5,595 bases of DNA. Source: Comamonadaceae bacterium (GTDB lineage: Bacteria > Pseudomonadota > Gammaproteobacteria > Burkholderiales > Burkholderiaceae_C). Of this stretch, positions 1 through 5,399 are shown piece by piece. The notes under the pieces are model-generated. The model was not told the origin of the DNA, made no database searches, and saw only the letters and a program-made list of their open reading frames with translations. Position numbers and translations under genes: made by a program. How positions within the stretch are numbered: position 1 is the first letter of the stretch; each line of letters starts with the position of its first letter. The stretch covers positions 1-5,595 of the forward strand of contig CANKNK010000132.1 in assembly GCA_947483455.1 (NCBI GenBank), read 5' to 3'.

Positions 1-263
1 CCAGTTTTGCGCGCGAGGATGGCGCGCAAGTACCCTTATGGCATGACTCGGAAGTGGCAGCGATTGCCTTTGCCATTGAGAACATTATTGCGATGCGCCA
101 AGATGGGCAGACCCAGGACAAGAACCTGCTCAAGGCGGACGCAGGCATCAGTCCACAAGCCCTGGGTGGCAAAAAATGCCCTGAATGCGGCGCCCGCGCC
201 GTCGTCAAAAAAGACGGCTGCGAGCATTGCGGCGCTTGCGGCTGGCTGGGCAGCTGCGGCTGA
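1..263 (+). CDS. nrdJ: C-terminal end of probable adenosylcobalamin-dependent (class II) ribonucleotide reductase; 5' end outside window
   Basis: The reading frame is open from base 3 and ends at TGA 261-263, giving the last 86 residues. The tail has a helical stretch (IAFAIENIIAMRQ), a linker, then a Cys-rich end: CPEC, then CEHCGAC, then a final SCG just before the stop, six cysteines in about 27 residues. Class II B12-dependent ribonucleotide reductases of proteobacteria commonly end in such a knuckle, which carries the cysteines that re-reduce the active site; the enzyme makes deoxyribonucleotides in the cytoplasm and does not need oxygen. The catalytic barrel lies outside the window, so the call rests on tail style alone. 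Alternative: another protein with a C-terminal zinc ribbon. No U-rich terminator hairpin follows; a weak 4-5 bp stem (GCTG/CAGC) sits at the stop. Confidence 0.72.
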   Translation, partial: SFAREDGAQVPLWHDSEVAAIAFAIENIIAMRQDGQTQDKNLLKADAGISPQALGGKKCPECGARAVVKKDGCEHCGACGWLGSCG

Positions 264-273
264 GAAACAGCTC

Positions 274-287
274 TTGATTTAGGTCAA
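274..287. promoter_or_regulatory. FNR/ANR/DNR-type box upstream of the hemerythrin gene
   Basis: TTGAT-TTAG-GTCAA is a 14-base interrupted inverted repeat. It matches the FNR consensus TTGAT-N4-ATCAA at 9 of 10 conserved positions, and the TTGAT-N4-GTCAA variant typical of ANR/DNR-type regulators fully. It starts 11 bases after the reductase stop and its centre (280.5) is 42 bases before ATG 323. FNR/CRP-family regulators activate from about -41.5, which would put the RNA start near 322, at the start codon. No good -10 is visible (GACAGT at 310-315 is weak). Regulation of the downstream gene by oxygen or NO is inferred from this site only. Confidence 0.7.
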
Positions 288-322
288 GCCCGATAGGGGC
301 CAGCCATGCGACAGTGCGGCGC

Positions 323-934
323 ATGCCCGACACCCTAGCCAAACCCACGCACGCCAGTATCCGCATCATCCAAGAGGAACATGGTTCGCTAGCGGCCATG
401 CTGCGCTCTAGCGTGATGATGGTGCAGCGCGGACCGCAAGACCAGCCCGAGCGCTTTTTTGACGTGATGCGCGCCATGCTGTTTTACATGGACGAGTTTC
501 CCGAGCGTTTGCACCACACCAAAGAAAGCGAGTTGCTGTTCCCCACGGTCGCAGCGCGCTCCTCTGCGGCGCGCGAAGTAGTGGGCCAGCTCAACCACGA
601 GCATAGCGTGGCCGAATCTAAAGTGCGCGAAATGCAGCACCTCCTATTGGCCTGGGAACTGCTGGGAGACTCGCGCCGAGAACGCTTTGAATTAGCGCTC
701 AAGGCCTATGTGGATTTCTACTTGCTGCACATGCAGTTGGAAGAAACCGTAGTGATAGCCCAGGCCTTGCAGGTGCTAGACGATGGCGATTGGAGGGCGC
801 TGAACAGCGCGTTTTCGGTCCAAGGCAACCCGCTGACCGGCAAATACCCGCGCGAGCCTTTGTATGACCGTTTGTTCACCCGTATTACTATGCACGCTCC
901 GGCGCCAATTGGTCTGGGGCCTTCATCCACCTAG
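323..934 (+). CDS. Hemerythrin-like (HHE) domain protein
   Basis: This is a 203-residue cytoplasmic protein with no signal peptide. It has the four-helix hemerythrin ligand order: His20 in the EEHGSL segment, His64-x3-Glu68, His94 in NHEH (His92 is an alternative), and His136-x3-Glu140. These would hold a non-heme di-iron centre that binds O2, NO or related species. The about 60 residues after the last ligand (MPDTLAKPTH at the front, a Pro-rich tail at the end) are not recognised. ATG 323 is chosen because the His20 helix must be kept. GTG 314 would add three residues; neither start has a well-placed Shine-Dalgarno. The upstream FNR-type box suggests expression at low oxygen or with NO, which fits O2/NO sensing, iron handling or nitrosative-stress repair, but the exact role cannot be read from sequence. 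Confidence 0.9.
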   Translation: MPDTLAKPTHASIRIIQEEHGSLAAMLRSSVMMVQRGPQDQPERFFDVMRAMLFYMDEFPERLHHTKESELLFPTVAARSSAAREVVGQLNHEHSVAESKVREMQHLLLAWELLGDSRRERFELALKAYVDFYLLHMQLEETVVIAQALQVLDDGDWRALNSAFSVQGNPLTGKYPREPLYDRLFTRITMHAPAPIGLGPSST

Positions 935-1018
935 GCAAGCGATATGTCCTCTATGCCCCGCACTCCGATGTTGCGTCCGAACCAGCAAAACCCACTTCAG
1001 CCCGGCAGGGCCATTGCG

Positions 1019-1375
1019 ATGGCGGCAAAGCGCTCCAAGGTGGATGCACTGCGCCGCAGCCTGGCGCTGTTAGCCGCGTGTGTTTGCGTCACAGCCATGC
1101 CCCTGTCGGCAAGTGCCGAGGATTTTCCGAAGACTTCTCCCTCGCAATTACCTGGCGCATTGCAAGAGCTGTATGCCCGCGAGCAGCCCGGTTTGGGTCA
1201 ATACGGTCATTGCGCAGCCGGTTTTGACAGCCGCACCGACGGCATGAAAATGGCCCTGAGCTGCTCTATCTATGTACGCTCATCAGCCCAGGGCGCGCGC
1301 TTGGCAGTCAAGCTGTGCAATGAGCGGGCAGACTTTTTAAAGATCAAGGCGCGCTGCAGCTTAATCGTGGACTAG
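1019..1375 (+). CDS. Small exported four-cysteine protein, function unknown
   Basis: I do not recognise this family. From ATG 1019 it is 118 residues. The N-terminus has a basic region (AAKRSKVDALRR), a hydrophobic core (LALLAACVCVTAMPL) and a signal peptidase I site ASA|ED after residue 33, leaving a mature protein of about 85 residues. That part has exactly four cysteines (GHCAAG, LSCSIY, KLCNER, ARCSLI), which could make two disulfides in the periplasm. LAAC at residues 18-21 resembles a lipobox, but the hydrophobic run continues past the Cys, so type I cleavage is preferred. ATG 1019 is chosen because AGGG lies 8 bases upstream and it gives a normal signal peptide; ATG 944 would put 25 extra Pro/Arg/Gln-rich residues in front. 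It stands 84 bases after the hemerythrin gene and may be cotranscribed with it. Confidence 0.75.
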   Translation: MAAKRSKVDALRRSLALLAACVCVTAMPLSASAEDFPKTSPSQLPGALQELYAREQPGLGQYGHCAAGFDSRTDGMKMALSCSIYVRSSAQGARLAVKLCNERADFLKIKARCSLIVD

Positions 1376-1449
1376 GCCCTGGGTCCGTCAGCGCAGGCGG
1401 TAGCGGCATGCCATAGCCCGCCTAGGTGCGCGGGTAAGGGGGCGGCACG

Positions 1450-1455
1450 CATAAT
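1450..1455 (+). promoter_or_regulatory. Possible -10 element of ygfZ (leaderless or very short leader)
   Basis: CATAAT matches the sigma-70 -10 consensus TATAAT at five of six bases and ends 7 bases before ATG 1463, so transcription would begin at or next to the start codon. No convincing -35 lies 16-18 bases upstream (TGCGCG at 1427-1432). The only Shine-Dalgarno-like run, GAGG at 1457-1460, is just 2 bases from the ATG, too close for normal use. Call is tentative. Confidence 0.35.
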
Positions 1456-1462
1456 TGAGGCT

Positions 1463-2449
1463 ATGTTGACCGCCCCATCCGCCTCTAACCCTCTCACCGC
1501 TTTGCCCACCAACGACTATGACCTTCCCGCGGGCGCTTCGCCTCTAGAACATCTGGGCGTCATTGCGCTGCAGGGCCCGGACGCTGCCAGTTTTATCCAC
1601 AACCAGCTAACCAACGACTTTCTGCTGTTGGACGCGCAGCATGCGCGGCTGGCGGCTTTTTGCAGCGCCAAGGGCCGCATGCAAGCGAGCTTTATCGGCT
1701 TGCACGGCCAGAGCGAACAGTTGCTGCTTATTTGCAGCCGCGATCTGCTCGCCAGCACCCTCAAGCGTCTTTCGATGTTTGTGCTGCGCGCCAAAGTCAA
1801 GCTGCACGACGCCAGCGCCGAATATGCCTTGTGGGGCTTGACGGGCTCGGCCTGTGTTGCCTTGCAAGACAGCGCCGCCTGGACGCTTGGGCAAGTCGAT
1901 GGCGCGCAGGTCATCCAGCTGTACCCCGCCCAGCAAACCCAGCGCCAGCTCTGGATAGGCGCCGCCAACAGCGCGCCAACGCAGTCGCTGCTGCACAGCG
2001 CAGCCGACTGGGCGTTGGGCGAAGTGCTGTCCGGCATTGCCACGATCAGCGCGCCGGTGTTCGAAGCTTTTGTGCCGCAGATGCTGAACTACGAATCCGT
2101 GGGTGGCGTGAACTTTAAGAAAGGTTGCTACCCCGGCCAGGAAGTCGTGGCACGCAGCCAGTTCCGGGGCACGCTTAAACGACGCGCTTTCATCCTGCGC
2201 ACACTGGACGCCTGGCCGCAAGGGGCAAGCCCAGTACTAGCAGCCGGACAAGAATTGTTTTCGGCATGGGACGCGGAGCAGTCCTGCGGCACCGCAGTGC
2301 AAAGCGCTTGCGCCCCCGATGGCCGCTGGCTGTGCATTGCCAGTCTGCAAACCCAAGCTGCAGAGTCCGGGGTGCTGCACGCCGGCGAGCCCCACGGCCC
2401 TGCTTTGCAGTTATTGCCGCTGCCCTACCCTTTGCTTGAAGATATTTAG
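1463..2449 (+). CDS. ygfZ: Folate-binding Fe-S cluster maintenance protein YgfZ (GcvT-like fold)
   Basis: This is a 328-residue cytoplasmic protein, about the usual length for the family. The hallmark motif KGCYPGQE is at residues 220-227; Cys222 matches the conserved cysteine needed for function in E. coli YgfZ. It is preceded by a typical EAFVPQMLNYE segment (201-211) and followed by ARSQFRGTLKRR. The N-terminal part (LGVIALQGPDAASFIHNQLTND) is the GcvT-like folate-binding half. YgfZ uses tetrahydrofolate chemistry to help build or repair a subset of Fe-S enzymes. ATG 1463 is the first start in frame, directly after the candidate -10. The gene converges with the thioesterase gene with 15 bases between the two stops. 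A link to the neighbouring operon is not evident; YgfZ is a housekeeping gene. Confidence 0.96.
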   Translation: MLTAPSASNPLTALPTNDYDLPAGASPLEHLGVIALQGPDAASFIHNQLTNDFLLLDAQHARLAAFCSAKGRMQASFIGLHGQSEQLLLICSRDLLASTLKRLSMFVLRAKVKLHDASAEYALWGLTGSACVALQDSAAWTLGQVDGAQVIQLYPAQQTQRQLWIGAANSAPTQSLLHSAADWALGEVLSGIATISAPVFEAFVPQMLNYESVGGVNFKKGCYPGQEVVARSQFRGTLKRRAFILRTLDAWPQGASPVLAAGQELFSAWDAEQSCGTAVQSACAPDGRWLCIASLQTQAAESGVLHAGEPHGPALQLLPLPYPLLEDI

Positions 2450-2464
2450 GCCTTGTCGGCTCAC

Positions 2465-3151
2465 TTAGGCATTGACAGGTATCAAGTGTTGGCGCACCGC
2501 GCGCGACCAGCCGGCACCGCGCAGCAAGGGGCTGACGAATAAGCCCTCTACCTGCGCCTGCGGGCCAGGAGAAAGTCGCCCACAGGCCACCACCTCGTTC
2601 AGGGCGTTGTAAAGCACGCAGTGCTGTGCCGTCGCATCCCGTTCTTCGGTGGGACGCAAACTGCATACTGCTTCACGCAGACTGTGCCAATCACCGTGTA
2701 CCGCCCGCACCGGTGATTGCCCTTGTTCAAAGCGGGTCAGCAGATCGCGCAAAACCTGGGGCACGGGCAATGACGCTTTGGCCACCGGGTCGGCAAACAC
2801 ATAAACCAACTCGGCGCCAACCAACAGTTGCTCGCCCCGAAAGATGCCGCTCACTAGTTGCAGCGAACTATTGCCGATGCGCGCGCAGCGCAAACCCACA
2901 TCCAGCACATCGTCATAGACCGCTGAGGCATGAAACTCCAAGGTCGATTTGCGCACAAACAAATCGCCGCCCATGGCCTGCAAGCTGTGTTCATAAGGCA
3001 GTGCCAGCGCCCGCCAATAGTCAGCCAGTGCGGTATCCACATACATCAGGTAGTGCGGGTTGAAGACAATTTTTTGCAAATCCACTTCCGCCCAGCGCAC
3101 GCGCAAGCGGTGAAAAAAACGGAACGCGGCGCGCGTATTGGAATCTGGCAT
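2465..3151 (-). CDS. YbgC/FadM-type hotdog acyl-CoA thioesterase with a degenerate C-terminal GNAT-like domain
   Basis: This is a 228-residue protein. Residues 12-140 form a 4-hydroxybenzoyl-CoA-thioesterase-type hotdog domain: VRWAEVDLQKIVFNPHY holds Asp24, which aligns with the catalytic Asp of Pseudomonas 4HBT, followed by a MYVDTALADYW helix. Such enzymes hydrolyse acyl- or aryl-CoA. Residues about 150-228 look like a reduced GNAT acetyltransferase: a strand (CVLYNALNEVVACGRL), then the acetyl-CoA-binding motif A region (GLFVSPLLRGAGWSRAV), after which the protein stops. The rest of a GNAT fold, about 50 residues, is absent, and R-G-A-G-W-S lacks the final Gly/Ala of the usual R-G-x-G-x-G/A. 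ATG 3151 is set by an in-frame TGA just upstream; GAAAGG lies 11 bases away. Probably the last gene of the minus-strand operon, 165 bases after the Rid gene. Function beyond thioesterase is unlikely. Confidence 0.88.
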   Translation of the reverse strand: MPDSNTRAAFRFFHRLRVRWAEVDLQKIVFNPHYLMYVDTALADYWRALALPYEHSLQAMGGDLFVRKSTLEFHASAVYDDVLDVGLRCARIGNSSLQLVSGIFRGEQLLVGAELVYVFADPVAKASLPVPQVLRDLLTRFEQGQSPVRAVHGDWHSLREAVCSLRPTEERDATAQHCVLYNALNEVVACGRLSPGPQAQVEGLFVSPLLRGAGWSRAVRQHLIPVNA

Positions 3152-3179
3152 GGCACAAAAAACCTTTCATCACTGTGTG

Positions 3180-3203
3180 CATGGGCCTCTCCTTCTGAGA
3201 GAG
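3180..3203 (-). promoter_or_regulatory. Strong Shine-Dalgarno and ATG, out of frame with the thioesterase, inside a small hairpin
   Basis: On the minus strand AAGGAG (3194-3189) lies 6 bases before ATG 3182-3180, a better initiation site than the GAAAGG of the annotated thioesterase start. The frame from this ATG (MHTVMKGFLC) runs 53 codons to a stop at 3021, across the real start but in another frame. CTCTC-AGAAG-GAGAG (3201-3187) could fold into a 5 bp hairpin covering part of the Shine-Dalgarno. It may be a regulatory upstream ORF or chance. Confidence 0.3.
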
Positions 3204-3250
3204 ATCGCCTCCTTGGAAAGCTAGGCAGCAAGCTATGTTAGCGTCACGCA

Positions 3251-3278
3251 GAGGCCTTAGGCCTGAGGCCTGAGGCCC
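3251..3278. repeat. Four tandem copies of a 7-bp unit (GAGGCCT)
   Basis: The copies read GAGGCCT, TAGGCCT, GAGGCCT, GAGGCCC head to tail, so three differ from the consensus by at most one base. The core AGGCCT is its own reverse complement, so neighbouring copies can pair, for example AGGCC-TTA-GGCCT as a short hairpin. The array lies in the 165-base gap between the Rid gene and the thioesterase gene. It could be slipped-strand expansion, an RNA structure or processing site between the two cistrons; no U-run follows on either strand, so it is not a clear terminator. Confidence 0.75.
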
Positions 3279-3316
3279 ATGGCTAGCGCAGGGGTGCAAA
3301 GCGGTTTGCTGTGCGC

Positions 3317-3712
3317 TCAGTCCGGCAATACGGCAGTCGCTTCGATTTCCACTTGGGCGCGGTCTTCTAACAGGGCCGTGACCTGCACCAAAGTCATTAC
3401 CGGGTAATGGCGGCCTATGACCTCTTGGTACACACGGCCCAGCTCGCGGGCGCGGCGCAGATACTCCTGCTTGTCGGTGACATACCAGGTCATGCGCACC
3501 ACATGCTGCGGCCCGGCTTGGGCGCAAGCCAGGGTGTCCACGATGTTCTGCAAGGCCTGGCGGCACTGGGCCACAAAGTCATCGCTTTCAAACTGGCATT
3601 GGCCGTTCCAGCCAATCATGCCGGCCAAAAATACCGTGCGGCCACGGGCAAGAATGCCGTTGGAATAGCCTTTGGCCGGAACCCATCCGGGCGGTTGCAA
3701 GGTTTGAAACAT
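3317..3712 (-). CDS. Rid (YjgF/YER057c/UK114) family protein, lacking the RidA active-site Arg
   Basis: This is a 131-residue protein, the family's normal length, forming cytoplasmic trimers in known members. Recognisable parts are GYSNGILARGRTVFLAGMIG (residues 15-34), QALQNI (52-57), VVRMTWYVTD (71-80), HYPVMTLVQV (102-111) and VEIEATAVLP at the end. Glu122 aligns with Glu120 of E. coli RidA, but Met106 stands where RidA has Arg105, the residue that binds the substrate carboxylate. It therefore belongs with the Rid groups that lack this Arg rather than with housekeeping RidA, whose job is deaminating reactive enamines and imines. Start ATG 3712 is 8 bases after the ligase stop, with AGGA overlapping that stop at a 6-base spacing, so the two are coupled. 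In an aromatic-CoA operon it may act on an enamine or imine pathway intermediate; that is inference. Confidence 0.95.
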   Translation of the reverse strand: MFQTLQPPGWVPAKGYSNGILARGRTVFLAGMIGWNGQCQFESDDFVAQCRQALQNIVDTLACAQAGPQHVVRMTWYVTDKQEYLRRARELGRVYQEVIGRHYPVMTLVQVTALLEDRAQVEIEATAVLPD

Positions 3713-3720
3713 GGGGTGTC

Positions 3721-5394
3721 CTAGCTTTGGAGTTGACGCAGCTTGAAACGCTGCAATTTGCCGGTTTCGGTGCGCGGGAGCGATTGCACAAACTCTAGCT
3801 TGCGCGGATACTTGAAAGGCGCAATGCTGTGCTTGACATGCTCTTGCAAGGCAAGGGCCATGTCCGCATCCGCAAGGTGACCCGGCTTGAGCACCACAAA
3901 GGCTTGCACAATTTGGCCGCGCTCAGCATCTGGCATACCCACTACTGCGCATTCGAGCACCGCCGAATGCAGCAGCAAGGCACTTTCCACCTCGGGCCCG
4001 GCGATGTTGTAACCGGCCGAAATAATCATGTCGTCATTGCGCGCGCAGTAGCTGAAATAGCCGTCTGCATCCATCACAAAGGTATCGCCTGGCAAGTTCC
4101 AACCCGCCACCACATAGTCGCGCTGGCGCGCATCATCTAAATAGCGGCAACCCGTGGCGCCACGCACGGCCAACCGGCCCGGCGTACCCGGCGGCACGGG
4201 CTGCATTTGCGCATCCACCACGCGCGCCTCGTAGCCGGGCACGACTTTGCCAATACTGCCATCGCGCACTTGGCTGCCTGCGCTGGCGATGTAAATATGT
4301 ATGACTTCGGTGCCGCCAATACCGTCGGTAATTTGCAGACCCGTGGCAAGCTTCCAGGCCTGGCGCGTGGCATCGGGCAAGGCTTCACCTGCGCTGACCG
4401 GGTGTTTTAGGCTTGATAGGTCGTGCTCCCCCGCCAGCGCCGCCATTTGCCGGTACATGGTCGGCGCGGTATAGCACTGCGTGGCGCGGTACTTAGCGAT
4501 GGTCTGCAACAGGGACTCGGGCGTGTGTCGCTCTAGCAGCACCGTGCTGGCGCCATAGCGCAAGGGGAAAGCCAGCAGCCCCCCCAGTCCGAAGGTAAAC
4601 GCCACCGGCGGCGTGCCGCAGACCACGTCGTTCGCATCCATGTGCAGCACATGGCGCGGAAACAAGTCGCACATGGCCAATACATCGCGGTGGAAATGCA
4701 TGGTGCCTTTGGGCTTGCCGGTGGTGCCGCTGGTAAATGCAATCAAGCAGACATCGTCCCGACTGGTGGGATGCGGCGACCCATGGGCGCTATGCGTTTG
4801 CATGCGCGCTTCCAAGGCGTCGGGTGCGTCGCTGCGAAAAGCCAGCACTTGCCGCAACAGCGGCTGGTATTGCGCGTGGCCCGGTGTTTGGCAAAACTGC
4901 AATTCTTCTAACAAAGCGGCGTCGCACAAAGCGGCGCTGACCTGGGCTTTGGCGATGATGGCAGCCAACTCGGTGGCGCGCAGCATAGGCATGGTGGGCA
5001 CCACTACCAAACCGGCTTGCAGTGCACCTAAGAAGCAGGCGGCCATCATGGGGGTATTGGCGCCACGTAGCAACAAGCGATTACCCGGCACCAGGCCCAT
5101 GTCTTGGGTCAGTACCTGCGCGATGCGGTGGCAGTGCTCGCTCAGCTGCCCATAGGTCCAGGCGATTTCCACAGGCCCCGCAGGACCGGGCGCCATGCCG
5201 CGAATGGCGATGCGATCGCCCCGGCCCTGTGCCACATGGCGGTCCACCAGTTCGGCGCCGCAGTTGAGGATGGCGGGGTACTGCAGCTCGGGCAAATCGG
5301 CTTGAAATACTGGCCATTCTTTCTGTGGCGGCAAGTGGTCGCGGGCGAAGTGATCGCTATGGCTGCTGGGCGCTAAAACATTCCAGTCTTGCAT
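3721..5394 (-). CDS. Aryl-CoA ligase of the AMP-binding family, 2-aminobenzoate-CoA ligase-like
   Basis: This 557-residue ANL-superfamily enzyme activates a carboxylic acid with ATP and joins it to CoA. Core motifs are intact: P-loop AFTSGTTGKPKG (219-230), GGTE (360-363), Asp437 in PGDTF (ribose binding), the hinge ARNDDMIISAGYN (451-463), and the catalytic Lys546 in PRTETGKLQ. The N-terminal segment FARDHLPPQKEWPVF and LPELQYP resembles anthranilate-CoA ligases (EC 6.2.1.32, first step of the 2-aminobenzoyl-CoA pathway of Azoarcus evansii). The exact substrate is not proven; benzoate, salicylate or hydroxybenzoate are alternatives. ATG 5394 has AAGGGG 8 bases upstream, lying in the last codons of the dehydrogenase gene, and only 5 bases separate the two genes. 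The protein is full length with no frameshift or missing catalytic residue. Confidence 0.95.
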   Translation of the reverse strand: MQDWNVLAPSSHSDHFARDHLPPQKEWPVFQADLPELQYPAILNCGAELVDRHVAQGRGDRIAIRGMAPGPAGPVEIAWTYGQLSEHCHRIAQVLTQDMGLVPGNRLLLRGANTPMMAACFLGALQAGLVVVPTMPMLRATELAAIIAKAQVSAALCDAALLEELQFCQTPGHAQYQPLLRQVLAFRSDAPDALEARMQTHSAHGSPHPTSRDDVCLIAFTSGTTGKPKGTMHFHRDVLAMCDLFPRHVLHMDANDVVCGTPPVAFTFGLGGLLAFPLRYGASTVLLERHTPESLLQTIAKYRATQCYTAPTMYRQMAALAGEHDLSSLKHPVSAGEALPDATRQAWKLATGLQITDGIGGTEVIHIYIASAGSQVRDGSIGKVVPGYEARVVDAQMQPVPPGTPGRLAVRGATGCRYLDDARQRDYVVAGWNLPGDTFVMDADGYFSYCARNDDMIISAGYNIAGPEVESALLLHSAVLECAVVGMPDAERGQIVQAFVVLKPGHLADADMALALQEHVKHSIAPFKYPRKLEFVQSLPRTETGKLQRFKLRQLQS

Positions 5395-5399
5395 GCGAA

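Noticed and set aside
7..282. Plus-strand 91-codon open frame overlapping the reductase tail
   Set aside because: Arg/Ala/Thr-rich shadow of the in-frame Cys-rich C-terminus; no Shine-Dalgarno and no recognisable motif.
1073..1084. Lipobox (LAAC) in the small exported protein, which would make it a lipoprotein
   Set aside because: The hydrophobic core before the Cys is only about six residues and continues after it to a good ASA|ED type I site, so ordinary export is more likely.
1404..1434. GGCATGCC palindrome and CCCGC/GCGGG-like short stem between the small exported protein and ygfZ, considered as a terminator
   Set aside because: Stems are only 4-5 bp and no U-run follows on the plus strand.
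1607..2221. 204-codon minus-strand open frame opposite ygfZ (and a 175-codon one at 1516-2043)
   Set aside because: Both lie wholly antisense to a well-conserved gene in GC-rich DNA, where long antisense frames are common; composition is low in structure and no family is recognisable.
2450..2464. Bidirectional terminator in the 15-base gap between convergent ygfZ and thioesterase genes
   Set aside because: Only a weak GCC/GGC pairing is visible, without a stable stem or T-run; termination must lie within the genes or be factor-dependent.
2190..2666. 158-codon minus-strand open frame spanning the end of ygfZ and the end of the thioesterase gene
   Set aside because: Overlaps both genes in other frames, Arg/Ala-rich, with no start signal; considered as a possible continuation of the lost GNAT segment but its sequence does not resemble one.
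3021..3566. 181-codon minus-strand open frame across the Rid gene, the gap and the thioesterase start
   Set aside because: Out of frame with both genes and of shadow-like composition; only its inner ATG 3182 with a strong Shine-Dalgarno is worth noting, and that is reported separately.
4613..5155. 180-codon plus-strand open frame opposite the ligase gene
   Set aside because: Antisense to conserved ligase core motifs; no family resemblance and no ribosome binding site.
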